Shown: positions 43,598 through 51,992 of the stretch, piece by piece
Position numbering within the stretch: the stretch's first letter is position 1
Layout: each line of letters starts with the position of its first letter
Assembly: GCA_017435565.1 (NCBI GenBank)
Contig: JAFSEU010000017.1
Coordinates: 1-64,000 of the forward strand
Direction: 5' to 3'
Source of the DNA: Oscillospiraceae bacterium
GTDB taxonomy: Bacteria > Bacillota > Clostridia > Oscillospirales > Ruminococcaceae
DNA length: 64,000 bases
Program-made: the position numbers and the translations under genes
The notes under the pieces: model-generated
Databases searched by the model: none
What the model saw: the letters and a program-made list of their open reading frames with translations, nothing else
What the model was told of the DNA's origin: nothing

Positions 43598-44498
43598 TTC
43601 CTACCTCCGATAAAACAGCGTCGATATCGCTGATACAATACGCCTTTACACTGTTATCAATTTTTGCCATCATATTGGTAAGCGTCCTTCCCGGACCTAT
43701 TTCTATAAATGTATCAATTCCGCTTTCAATCATATTGCGAACGGTTTTTTCCCAATATACAGGACTGCATATCTGCTTTGCAAGCGTTTCGATTATATTG
43801 TTTCCGTAAATCTGCGAAGTCAGATTAGAATACAGCGCAATTTCCATATCGCTGATTTTTGCATTTTCAAGCTCTGCTGCAAAATCTCTCGACGCCTCTC
43901 TCATAAACGGAGAATGAAAGCCGCCCTTCACCTTAAGAGGAATCGCCCTTCCGCCGACGCTTTTTACCGCGGCAAAAACCTCGGGCATATGCTCGCTCTT
44001 GCCTGAAATTGTAATCTGCCCCGGGCAATTGAAGTTTACAGGATAAACCCCTTCAAACCCTTCACAGATATCCCTGATTTGATTCTCGGACAGCTTTAAA
44101 ACCGCCGCCATTGAGGTTTCAACCTTTTCGGCGTCGCGCTGCATCAGCTCGCCACGCCTGCACACAAGCGAAAAGCCTGTTTTTATATCAAACAGACCCG
44201 CAACCGTAGCGGCAGCAACCTCGCCGAGTGAAAATCCGGCAACAGCGTCGGGGTTGATACCATGCCCGATAAGCACCTGTGCTGCGGCAAGCTCCAGCGC
44301 ATACATACAAGGCTGAGTATTTTTTGTTTCGCTAAGCTCTTGTTGTGTGCCGCAAAAGCACTGACGCGATGTGTCGCTCCTTATGGCGTCGCACAACTCA
44401 AAAACCCTTGCTGCCTCGTCATATTTCTCATAAAGTTCCTTTCCCATTCCGGGAAACTGGTCGCCCTGACCGGAAAAAATAAATGCTATTTTACCCAT
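43590..44498 (-). CDS. fabD: Malonyl-CoA:ACP transacylase FabD
   Basis: FabD (302 aa) loads malonate on ACP. It begins MGKIAFIFSGQGDQFPGMGK; the nucleophile Ser is in VAGFSLGEVAAATV and the His in VKGGFHSPFMREAS. The residue before the nucleophile Ser region is Phe (GFSLGE) where E. coli has His. It overlaps fabK by 13 bases. Confidence 0.95.
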   Translation of the reverse strand: MGKIAFIFSGQGDQFPGMGKELYEKYDEAARVFELCDAIRSDTSRQCFCGTQQELSETKNTQPCMYALELAAAQVLIGHGINPDAVAGFSLGEVAAATVAGLFDIKTGFSLVCRRGELMQRDAEKVETSMAAVLKLSENQIRDICEGFEGVYPVNFNCPGQITISGKSEHMPEVFAAVKSVGGRAIPLKVKGGFHSPFMREASRDFAAELENAKISDMEIALYSNLTSQIYGNNIIETLAKQICSPVYWEKTVRNMIESGIDTFIEIGPGRTLTNMMAKIDNSVKAYCISDIDAVLSEVGNA

Positions 44499-45433
44499 AT
44501 CGAAGCCCTTTTCAGGATGATTTCAGCCTCATCCGCTACCTCTTTGATAATTTCACTTGCCTTCTGACGCTTGTTTACCATTGAAGCCGCCTGACCTGCA
44601 AGGAAGCAGCCTTTTTTAAGGTCGCCTTCCTGAACAGCAAGCCGCAAAGCACCGCCTGCAAGCGCTTCAAGCTCTGCATCCGAAACAGAGCTGTCGTACT
44701 CAACCTTCTGATAATCATTGGAAAACTGTGTACGCAGGCTTCGCACGGGATGTCCGAGTCTTCTGCCTGTAACAACCGTGCAGCGGTCCTTTGCACTCAG
44801 CACCTTTTCCTTATAATTAGGATGAATACTGCATTCATCAGCCGACAAAAAGCGTGTTCCCATCTGCACTGCGCATGCCCCCAGCATAAATGCTGCGGCA
44901 ACGCCCCTGCCGTCGGCAATTCCGCCTGCTGCAACAACAGGAAGCTTTACTGCGTCACACACCTGCGGTACAAGAGGCATTGTTGCCATTTCGCCGATAT
45001 GTCCGCCGCTTTCGCCGCCTTCGGCAATCACAGCGCACGCTCCGAGCCTTTCCATAAGCTTTGCCATTGCAGCTGACGCAACAACAGGAATAACCTTAAT
45101 TCCTGCGCTTTTCCACAGCTCCATATATTTTGAAGGATTGCCTGCACCGGTCGTTACCACTTCGACCTTTTCATCGGCAACAACCTTGGCAACCTCATCG
45201 GCAAACGGGCTGAGCAGCATAATATTTACGCCGATCGGCTTGTTTGTCAGCTCTCTTGCAACCTTAATCTGCTCACGAACATAATCTTGTGGAGCGTTTC
45301 CTGCAGCAATAATTCCGAGTCCGCCTGCATTTGATACGGCAGCGGCAAGACTGCCGTCGGATATCCATGCCATTCCGCCCTGAAATATGGGGTACTCTAT
45401 CGAGAGCAGCTCACAGATTTCTGATTTTATCAT
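44486..45433 (-). CDS. fabK: Enoyl-ACP reductase FabK
   Basis: FabK (315 aa) is an FMN-dependent TIM-barrel enoyl reductase of the nitronate-monooxygenase group, replacing FabI in many Firmicutes. Diagnostic parts are YPIFQGGMAWISDG, AVSNAGGLGIIAAGN, AEGGESGGHIGEMATM, VVAAGGIADGRGVAAAFMLG and VQMGTRFL. It lies 6 bases after acpP. Organisms relying on FabK are typically resistant to triclosan. Confidence 0.95.
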   Translation of the reverse strand: MIKSEICELLSIEYPIFQGGMAWISDGSLAAAVSNAGGLGIIAAGNAPQDYVREQIKVARELTNKPIGVNIMLLSPFADEVAKVVADEKVEVVTTGAGNPSKYMELWKSAGIKVIPVVASAAMAKLMERLGACAVIAEGGESGGHIGEMATMPLVPQVCDAVKLPVVAAGGIADGRGVAAAFMLGACAVQMGTRFLSADECSIHPNYKEKVLSAKDRCTVVTGRRLGHPVRSLRTQFSNDYQKVEYDSSVSDAELEALAGGALRLAVQEGDLKKGCFLAGQAASMVNKRQKASEIIKEVADEAEIILKRASIWVK

Positions 45434-45439
45434 AGCCGC

Positions 45440-45664
45440 TTAGTCCTGCTTTTTGCTTTCAACAAATTTTACAAGGTCATCAACTGTTGTAACCTTCTGG
45501 TCAAGCTCGATTTCCATACCGATTTCGTCCTCAAGACTCATAAGAAGCTCAACTGTATCGAGTGAGTCGATTCCCAGTTCGGCAAAAGTGCTCTCAGGCT
45601 TTACAGACGAAACGTCACAGCCTGTTCTCTCAGCAATAATCTTAGCAATAGTTTCAAATAACAT
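45440..45664 (-). CDS. acpP: Acyl carrier protein
   Basis: ACP (74 aa) is acidic and carries the phosphopantetheine Ser in FAELGIDSLDTVELLM near residue 35. It is the first gene of the fatty-acid operon. SD GGAGG lies 9 bases upstream of the ATG. A leader of about 60 bases contains a small ACGGC-AAAA-GCCGT hairpin (45701-45714). Confidence 0.96.
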   Translation of the reverse strand: MLFETIAKIIAERTGCDVSSVKPESTFAELGIDSLDTVELLMSLEDEIGMEIELDQKVTTVDDLVKFVESKKQD

Positions 45665-45733
45665 AAAATTGTACCTCCAAAAATTTTTTATTTAAGGCAA
45701 ACGGCAAAAGCCGTAATTACCCTTGCGATGTTT

Positions 45734-45739
45734 ATTATA
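45734..45739 (-). promoter_or_regulatory. -10 element of the acpP-fab-acc operon, weak -35
   Basis: TATAAT on the minus strand. The hexamer 17 bp upstream (ACCGTA) does not resemble TTGACA; instead the GGAAC repeats occupy the -35 region. This is the layout of an activator-dependent promoter. Confidence 0.75.
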
Positions 45740-45749
45740 CACATCAATT

Positions 45750-45787
45750 GTTCCGATACGGTTCCAACAGCGTTCCGCACGCGTTCC
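45750..45787 (-). repeat. Four GGAAC direct repeats with exact 11-bp period
   Basis: On the minus strand GGAAC occurs at 45783-45787, 45772-45776, 45761-45765 and 45750-45754. Each copy is exactly 11 bp from the next, one helical turn, and the 6-bp spacers differ. The last copy ends 10 bp from the -10. Read as heptamers, the spacing is 7+4, with 8 bp between the last heptamer and the -10. This matches what is known for SARP activator sites. Confidence 0.9.
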
Positions 45788-45915
45788 AAATTCAGGCGAA
45801 ATTTCAAAAACCCACCTTATAAGCCATATTTTACGCATTTTCTCCGCAAAAAAATAATGCCCGAAAAACAATGTGAAATTCATAACACACATAATAAAAT
45901 ACTCACAAAAAAAGC

Positions 45916-45944
45916 TTGATATATTGCAAATTCGGTGATATAAT
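45916..45944 (+). promoter_or_regulatory. Promoter of the ABC exporter operon
   Basis: -35 TTGATA (45916-45921), 17-bp spacer, -10 TATAAT (45939-45944). Confidence 0.8.
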
Positions 45945-46025
45945 AGTAATTTATGAAACGCAAATAAACATAAAGATGAAAATGCCCGAAAATTGAGATA
46001 AAAGGGCAGGAAAGGACAAAAACGT

Positions 46026-47768
46026 ATGGTAAAACGACTGGCAAAATGTGTACGCGAATTCAAAAAGCCTGCAATTCTGACCTTGATTTTTATTGTCGGC
46101 GAATCAATAATCGAAACGCTTATACCGTTCATTACTGCCGATCTGGTTAACCGAATCAAAAACGGTGTTGCTATGAACGAGGTCGTAAAAACAGGCGGTC
46201 TGCTGGCAATTATGGCGGTAATCTCGCTTATCTGCGGTGCGATTGCGGCAGCAACCTGCGCTAAGGCTTCGGCAGGGTTTGCAAGGAATCTGCGTCACGA
46301 TATTTTCCGGAAAATTCAATCCTACACATTTGAAAACATCGACAAATTTTCATCATCATCACTTGTCACACGAATGACAACAGACGTCTCAAACGTTCAG
46401 ATGTCATTTATGATGATTATCAGAACTGCAATCCGAAGCCCTCTGATGCTGATTTTTTCGATCATTATGGCATATGTTATGGGCGGTGCGCTTGCAACGG
46501 CTTTTGTAATCGTTGTACCCGTGCTTGCATTCGGTCTGATTATGATAAGCAGAAAAGCAATGCCTGCATTCAGACGTGTTTTCAAAAAGTACGATACACT
46601 CAATGAATCTATTGAAGAAAACGTCAGGGGTATGCGCGTCGTCAAAGGCTTTTCAAGAGAAAACTATGAAAAGCAGAAATTTGAAAACGCCGCAGAGGAT
46701 ATCAGAAAAGACTTTACAAAGGCAGAACGTATTGTTGCTCTCAACACGCCCTTAATGCAGATATGTCTGTATTTCAATATGGTTTTCGTCCTTTTTGTCG
46801 GTTCAAAAATGACTGTTGAAAGTATGGGACAGACCGTTGACGTCGGTCAGATTTCAGCAATGCTTACATACGGAATGCAGATTCTGATGTCACTTATGAT
46901 GCTCTCGATGATTTATGTTATGATTACAATGTCATCCGAATCAATGAAGCGTATATGCGAGGTTCTCGAAGAAGAGCCTGCTCTTACAAATCCCAAAAAT
47001 CCCGTAACAAATGTTCCCGACGGCTCAATTGACTTTTGCGATGTAAGCTTTAAATATTCAAAGCATGCCGAAAAATATGCACTGTTTGATATTGATCTGC
47101 ACATTGATTCGGGTATGACCGTCGGAATAATCGGCGGCACGGGTTCAAGCAAATCAACGCTTGTCCAGCTCATCCCCAGACTTTATGACGTAACACAGGG
47201 CAGCGTAAAGGTCGGCGGAATCGACGTCAGAAATTATGATATTGAGTCGCTTCGCTCAAGCGTTGCAATGGTGCTGCAGAAAAATCTTCTGTTTTCCGGA
47301 ACAATCAAGGAGAATTTACGCTGGGGCAACGCCGAGGCTACGGACGAAGAAATCATTGAAGCCTGCAAATTGGCTCAGGCGGATGAATTTGTAATGTCTT
47401 TTCCCGACGGATATGACACAAAAATCGAACAGGGCGGAACCAACGTTTCCGGCGGACAAAAGCAACGCCTGTGCATTGCCAGAGCGCTTCTCAAAAAGCC
47501 GAAGATTCTCATTCTCGACGATTCCACAAGCGCCGTTGATACAAAGACCGATGCAATGATCCGGAAAGGCTTTGCAAGCTATATCCCCGAAACAACAAAA
47601 ATAATTATAGCTCAGCGCATTTCTTCTGTTCAGGATGCCGATATGATTATTGTTATGGACAACGGAAAAATTTCAGACATCGGCAAGCACGATGAGCTTT
47701 TGAAATCAAGCGAAATTTACCGCGAGGTTTATCAGCAGCAGACAAACGGAGGTGACGATAATGAATAA
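46026..47768 (+). CDS. ABC exporter half, degenerate ATP site
   Basis: A 580-aa half-transporter: six membrane segments (residues 15-310) and a nucleotide-binding domain. Walker A is GGTGSSKST, with Ser where most have Gly. The signature is NVSGGQKQRLCIARAL and Walker B is ILILDDSTSAVD, with Asp in place of the catalytic Glu. This marks the partner with the non-catalytic site in heterodimeric exporters such as BmrC/BmrD-type pairs. Its stop overlaps the next gene's start by 8 bases. The likely role is drug or lipid export; the substrate is unknown. Confidence 0.9.
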   Translation: MVKRLAKCVREFKKPAILTLIFIVGESIIETLIPFITADLVNRIKNGVAMNEVVKTGGLLAIMAVISLICGAIAAATCAKASAGFARNLRHDIFRKIQSYTFENIDKFSSSSLVTRMTTDVSNVQMSFMMIIRTAIRSPLMLIFSIIMAYVMGGALATAFVIVVPVLAFGLIMISRKAMPAFRRVFKKYDTLNESIEENVRGMRVVKGFSRENYEKQKFENAAEDIRKDFTKAERIVALNTPLMQICLYFNMVFVLFVGSKMTVESMGQTVDVGQISAMLTYGMQILMSLMMLSMIYVMITMSSESMKRICEVLEEEPALTNPKNPVTNVPDGSIDFCDVSFKYSKHAEKYALFDIDLHIDSGMTVGIIGGTGSSKSTLVQLIPRLYDVTQGSVKVGGIDVRNYDIESLRSSVAMVLQKNLLFSGTIKENLRWGNAEATDEEIIEACKLAQADEFVMSFPDGYDTKIEQGGTNVSGGQKQRLCIARALLKKPKILILDDSTSAVDTKTDAMIRKGFASYIPETTKIIIAQRISSVQDADMIIVMDNGKISDIGKHDELLKSSEIYREVYQQQTNGGDDNE

Positions 47769-49701
47769 GCAGAAGTCATTCAATCCTCCGAAAGGCGGCA
47801 TGGCGCCCGGCGGCAGACCAATGTCCAAAAAGGGCACGCTGAAACGGATTCTCAAAATGCTCATCAGCTTCTACCCCGTGCTTGTTCCCGTCACAGCGTG
47901 CTGCATTCTCTTTTCTGCAGCCGCCTCGGCAATGCCCTCAATCTTCACTCAGAAAATAATTGAGGTAATTGAAAAGTGCTATCAATCGGGCGACTGGGCG
48001 GCAGCCAAGGAAGAAATTCTTCCCAAGATAATCCTTCTTATTGTAATGTATTCATTCTCGATTATCGCAATTACAACGCAGACCCAGCTGATGGCATATA
48101 TAACTCAGGGCTTTTTAAGCAAAATGCGCTGCTCTATGTTCAACGGAATGCAGACATTGCCGATTCGCTATTTCGACACAAACAAGCACGGCGATATAAT
48201 GAGCCATTACACAAACGATATTGATACACTCAGACAGCTTATTTCGCAGGCGCTTCCCTCGCTTTTACAGTCCAGCGTAATTGTATTGTGCGTGCTCAGC
48301 ATTATGATTTATTACAGCATACCGATGACCTTGCTTTTGCTTTGCGGCGTTTCGCTGATGCTCGTAGTATCAAAGAAGGTCGGCGGCGGCTCGGCAAAAT
48401 ACTTTATCCGTCAGCAAAAATCATTGGGTAAAGCAGAAGGCTATATTCAGGAAATTATGAACGGTCAGAAGGTCGTCAAGGTTTTCTGCCACGAGGATGA
48501 ATGTAAAGCCGATTTTGACGAAATCAACAACGCACTTTATGAAGACAGCCGCAGGGCTCACGCTTATGCAAATATCTTAGGCCCTGTTATTATGAACATC
48601 GGAAATATACTCTATGTTCTGATTGCAATGATAGGCGGCGTTTACCTTATTTCGGGACTGCCGAATTTCAGCCTTTCGGGTATGGCATTCGGAATCAGCA
48701 TTCTCGTACCGTTTTTGAATATGACAAAGCAGTTTACGGGAAATGTCAACCAGTTCTCACAGCAGATAAATGCCATTGTTATGGGTCTTGCAGGTGCTGA
48801 CAGAATTCTTTCGCTTATGGACGAGGAAAGTGAAGCCGACGAAGGCTATGTTACCCTTGTCAATGCTGAAATCGACTCAAACGGCAACATCGCTGAAACA
48901 AACGAGCGTACAGGAAAATGGGCGTGGAAGCACCCCCACGGTGATGGCACGACAACCTACACTCCCCTTGCGGGTGATGTGAGAATGGTAGAGGTGGATT
49001 TTGCCTACGAGGAAGGCAAGGACGTGCTCCACGACATAAGCGTATATGCCGAGCCCGGTCAGAAGATTGCCTTTGTCGGAGCGACAGGTGCAGGCAAAAC
49101 CACAATCACAAACCTCATCAACAGGTTTTATGATATTGCCGACGGAAAAATCCGCTATGACGGCATAAATATCAACAAAATCAAAAAATCCGACCTGCGA
49201 CGTTCATTGGGAATCGTTCTGCAGGAAACCAACCTCTTTACGGGTACGGTTATGGAAAACATCCGCTACGGAAGACTGGACGCTTCTGAAGAAGAATGTA
49301 TTGAAGCCGCACGTCTTGCCGGCGCCGATGATTTTATCAGACGTTTGCCCAACGGCTACAACACTGAGCTTTCAAACAACGGTGCAAACCTTTCACAAGG
49401 CCAGCGTCAGCTTATTGCGATTGCAAGAGCAGCCGTTGCAGACCCGCCCGTTATGATTCTTGACGAAGCAACCTCCTCTATCGACACCCGAACCGAAGCA
49501 ATCGTGCAGAAGGGTATGGATAAGCTTATGGAGGGCAGAACTGTATTTGTAATTGCTCACAGACTTTCAACCGTTATGAACTCCGACGTAATTATGGTGC
49601 TTGACCACGGAAGGATTATCGAACGTGGCAACCACAACGACCTCATCGCTCAGAAGGGAACATACTACCAGCTCTACACAGGCGCATTCGAGCTTGAATA
49701 A
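47761..49701 (+). CDS. ABC exporter half, catalytic ATP site
   Basis: A 646-aa half-transporter forming the pair with the gene before it. A Pro/Gly-rich N-terminus is followed by six membrane segments. A linker of about 60 aa (containing NERTGKWAWKHPHGDG) precedes the nucleotide-binding domain. Walker A is GATGAGKTT, the signature NLSQGQRQLIAIARA and Walker B MILDEATSSID, with an intact catalytic Glu. The ATG at 47761 follows GGAGGTG; the GTG at 47752 lies inside the SD. A strong terminator follows. Confidence 0.92.
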   Translation: MNKQKSFNPPKGGMAPGGRPMSKKGTLKRILKMLISFYPVLVPVTACCILFSAAASAMPSIFTQKIIEVIEKCYQSGDWAAAKEEILPKIILLIVMYSFSIIAITTQTQLMAYITQGFLSKMRCSMFNGMQTLPIRYFDTNKHGDIMSHYTNDIDTLRQLISQALPSLLQSSVIVLCVLSIMIYYSIPMTLLLLCGVSLMLVVSKKVGGGSAKYFIRQQKSLGKAEGYIQEIMNGQKVVKVFCHEDECKADFDEINNALYEDSRRAHAYANILGPVIMNIGNILYVLIAMIGGVYLISGLPNFSLSGMAFGISILVPFLNMTKQFTGNVNQFSQQINAIVMGLAGADRILSLMDEESEADEGYVTLVNAEIDSNGNIAETNERTGKWAWKHPHGDGTTTYTPLAGDVRMVEVDFAYEEGKDVLHDISVYAEPGQKIAFVGATGAGKTTITNLINRFYDIADGKIRYDGININKIKKSDLRRSLGIVLQETNLFTGTVMENIRYGRLDASEEECIEAARLAGADDFIRRLPNGYNTELSNNGANLSQGQRQLIAIARAAVADPPVMILDEATSSIDTRTEAIVQKGMDKLMEGRTVFVIAHRLSTVMNSDVIMVLDHGRIIERGNHNDLIAQKGTYYQLYTGAFELE

Positions 49702-49726
49702 TTTCCATTTACAGTCACAAAAAATT

Positions 49727-49765
49727 ATAACCTGAGAAGAGTTAGTTTCTTCTCAGGTTATTTTT
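49727..49765 (+). terminator. Terminator of the ABC exporter operon
   Basis: A 14-bp perfect stem (49727-49740 with 49748-49761), loop of 7, then a T-run. Confidence 0.9.
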
Positions 49766-49793
49766 GCAATGTTATATAAATGATAAATTCATG

Positions 49794-50006
49794 CTATCTC
49801 GATAACAAATACGTCACCATATATACTCGTTCTTCATCACACTCCGCCGCACGGGTTAATACTTGTGTACCGTCTTCGTAAACATCATAATATTCAACAA
49901 TCCATCTGCCGCTGCCATCTTGTTTGGGATATGATTTTGTACTATAGGTCACAAGTTTTGCCTTATCATATGAGCTTTTATTGAATAATATCACCTTATC
50001 TTCCAA
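49794..50006 (-). CDS. Small hypothetical protein, TTG start
   Basis: A protein of about 70 aa (VILFNKSSYDKAKLVTYSTK onwards), with many Tyr and charged residues, likely a small beta-rich cytosolic protein. It is not recognised. I place the start at the TTG at 50006 because SD GAGGTG lies 7 bases before it; the GTG at 50021 would be part of the SD. It stands alone between two terminators and no clear promoter was found. Confidence 0.5.
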   Translation of the reverse strand: MEDKVILFNKSSYDKAKLVTYSTKSYPKQDGSGRWIVEYYDVYEDGTQVLTRAAECDEERVYMVTYLLSR

Positions 50007-50081
50007 TTGTTTACACCTCACAAATTCCGATTCACCCTCATTATACCGCCAAAAATTCAGAAAGTCAACATCAGCACAAAC

Positions 50082-50118
50082 AAATCCGCATCTGACAGCA
50101 TGTATCAGATGCGGATTT
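50082..50118. terminator. Bidirectional terminator after the Na/Pi cotransporter gene
   Basis: A 14-bp perfect inverted repeat (50082-50095 with 50105-50118, loop of 9) with a T-run on the plus strand and T-rich sequence on the minus strand. Confidence 0.85.
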
Positions 50119-50123
50119 TTGAA

Positions 50124-51770
50124 TTATTCATTTACATAAATCTTCGAGAATGCCTGAGCAATATTGAGAACGTGGTCACCGATTCGCTCAAAGTCGGTCA
50201 GAAGCTCGGAATAAAGCACGCAGGCTTCCTCAGTGCATTTACCTTGGCGCATACGCTCTAAGTGGCTCTCGCGATAAGTCCTTGTCATATCATCCATCTG
50301 CTGTTCCATTGCGGCAATTTCAGAAAGCCACTTTGTAACATCGTCCGTCCTTTCAAGAACCTTGTCAATAGCTTTTTTAGAAATCTCACGCATCTGCTCA
50401 AGCTCTGTTCGAGCAAGCTCAGAAAAAGTAATTGACTTGCGCTGAATCACATCAATATAGCCTGCAATATTGCACGCATGGTCGCCGATTCGCTCGGCAT
50501 TTCCCGTAATAAGAAAATACTTTTCAATCGCGTCAGCATTCTGCAAACCGTTGCCCAAGGTCAGAATTTTTGAAATATACTGCGAAATCTCTTTGTTAAG
50601 ATTATCGATTTCCTCCTCATTCTTTTCAACCGTTTCAAACTCCTGCAAGTCGGAATTGAGAACTGCATTGTAGCTTCGCTCAACGTTTTCGCCTGCCAGA
50701 GTCACCATCTTGTTGATTTCCTGCGAGAGCAAATCAACGTGAACAGCTGATAAACCTAAGGTGAAGTTGCTTCTGCGGAATTCTTCATTCAACTTACCGA
50801 GAGTTGATAAGCCTTCCTTGCTGCCCGGAGTTTTATCATCAGGAAGGATTTTCACAGCGGCCTTTGCCATAAGCGTTCCGAACGGAATCAAAAGAATTGT
50901 TGTAACAATATTGAAGGTTGTGTGCATATTCGCAATTTGCGCAGGAATATCGTTAGGAGTTATTTTTTCTATCAAGTCAGTAATAGGAAGCGCCAGGCAG
51001 AGTGTTGCAAAAATAATCGTACCGATTATATTGAACATCAGATGAATAATAGTTGTTCTCTTTGCACTTTTGCTGGTTCCGATTGAAGCGAGCACCGCTG
51101 TGATACAGGTGCCGATATTCTGACCGAAAAGAACGAAAACTGCGCTTGAAAAAGGAATAAGCCCTGCCACGCCAAGCGTCTGCAAAATGCCGACCGAAGC
51201 CGATGAAGACTGGATAACTGCAGTAAATAGCGCACCTGCAAGAATTCCGAGAACGGGATTTGAAAACTTTGTCATAAGATTTACAAACTCAGGCATATCC
51301 CGCAGCGGCATCATTGCAGCGCCCATCATATCCATACCAATGAACAAAACGCCGAGACCTGCAATGATTTTTCCGATATGATGCACCTTAGGCGATTTGA
51401 GAAATACAATCATCGCAACACCAAAAAATGCAAAAAGCGGAGCCACCATACCAACGTCAAGCGCAATAAGCTGACCGGTAATCGTCGTACCGATATTTGC
51501 ACCCATAATAATCCATACAGCTTGATTCAGAGTCATCATACCTGAATTTACAAATCCGACAACCATAACCGTTGTTGCCGATGAAGACTGAATTACCGCT
51601 GTAATAACAGCACCTACCACAACGCCCAGAAAGCGGTTTGATGTAAGCTTTTCAAGAATTTTTTTCATTCGGTTTCCTGCGGCAGCTTCAAGACCGTCGC
51701 TCATCATCTGCATTCCGTACAAAAACAGCGCAAGACCGCCAAGCAGCCCGAAAATTTCCGTAATACCCAT
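50124..51770 (-). CDS. Na/Pi cotransporter family protein with PhoU-like domain
   Basis: A 548-aa protein. The N-terminal 310 residues hold two inverted NptA-like repeats, recognised by QSSSATTVMVVGFVNSG and QSSSASVGILQTLGVAG and by GANIGTTITGQLIALD and GQNIGTCITAVLASIG. The C-terminal 200 residues are two PhoU-type three-helix bundles (NAERIGDHACNIAGY and FERIGDHVLNIAQAF). This is the YjbB/NptA architecture for phosphate or sodium-phosphate transport. ATG 51770 follows CGGAGGAACAA, and a promoter lies at 51825-51853. Confidence 0.93.
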   Translation of the reverse strand: MGITEIFGLLGGLALFLYGMQMMSDGLEAAAGNRMKKILEKLTSNRFLGVVVGAVITAVIQSSSATTVMVVGFVNSGMMTLNQAVWIIMGANIGTTITGQLIALDVGMVAPLFAFFGVAMIVFLKSPKVHHIGKIIAGLGVLFIGMDMMGAAMMPLRDMPEFVNLMTKFSNPVLGILAGALFTAVIQSSSASVGILQTLGVAGLIPFSSAVFVLFGQNIGTCITAVLASIGTSKSAKRTTIIHLMFNIIGTIIFATLCLALPITDLIEKITPNDIPAQIANMHTTFNIVTTILLIPFGTLMAKAAVKILPDDKTPGSKEGLSTLGKLNEEFRRSNFTLGLSAVHVDLLSQEINKMVTLAGENVERSYNAVLNSDLQEFETVEKNEEEIDNLNKEISQYISKILTLGNGLQNADAIEKYFLITGNAERIGDHACNIAGYIDVIQRKSITFSELARTELEQMREISKKAIDKVLERTDDVTKWLSEIAAMEQQMDDMTRTYRESHLERMRQGKCTEEACVLYSELLTDFERIGDHVLNIAQAFSKIYVNE

Positions 51771-51824
51771 TTGTTCCTCCGAAAAATACGTCAAAATTCA
51801 AATAAGAGCTTTCACTCCTTGAGT

Positions 51825-51853
51825 ATTATAATTTCCGAAAAAACGAGAGTCAA
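51825..51853 (-). promoter_or_regulatory. Promoter of the Na/Pi cotransporter gene
   Basis: Minus-strand -35 TTGACT (51848-51853), 17-bp spacer, -10 TATAAT (51825-51830). Confidence 0.8.
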
Positions 51854-51930
51854 TACATTTCAAGAAGGATTCACGCCGATTTTACACTAAAATAACACAA
51901 CAAGACTGAATCTTTACACAGAATTAACAA

Positions 51931-51970
51931 GCCCCGAATGCCTTGAAAACATCTTCAAAGCGCTCGGGGC
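51931..51970 (-). terminator. Probable terminator of the VanY-type gene
   Basis: GCCCCGA (51931-51937) and TCGGGGC (51964-51970) arms with an inner TTGAA/TTCAA pairing. It is followed on the minus strand by TTGTTAATT, a weak T-run. Confidence 0.55.
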
Positions 51971-51992
51971 AACACAATATTTCTATTTAAAA

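Larger units (their letters stand above)
45665..46025. other. 361-bp intergenic region with divergent promoters
   Basis: This is the longest stretch without a gene. Leftwards it holds the acpP promoter with its GGAAC repeats and the acpP leader. Rightwards it holds a consensus promoter for the ABC exporter and an 80-base leader. Between about 45790 and 45910 I see only AT-rich sequence without a clear element. A 155-aa open frame across the region on the minus strand covers these promoters and is not a gene. Confidence 0.7.

Noticed and set aside
45692..46159. 155-aa open frame on the minus strand in the acpP/ABC intergenic region
   Set aside because: It spans the two divergent promoters and the start of the ABC gene, has no SD and no family likeness.
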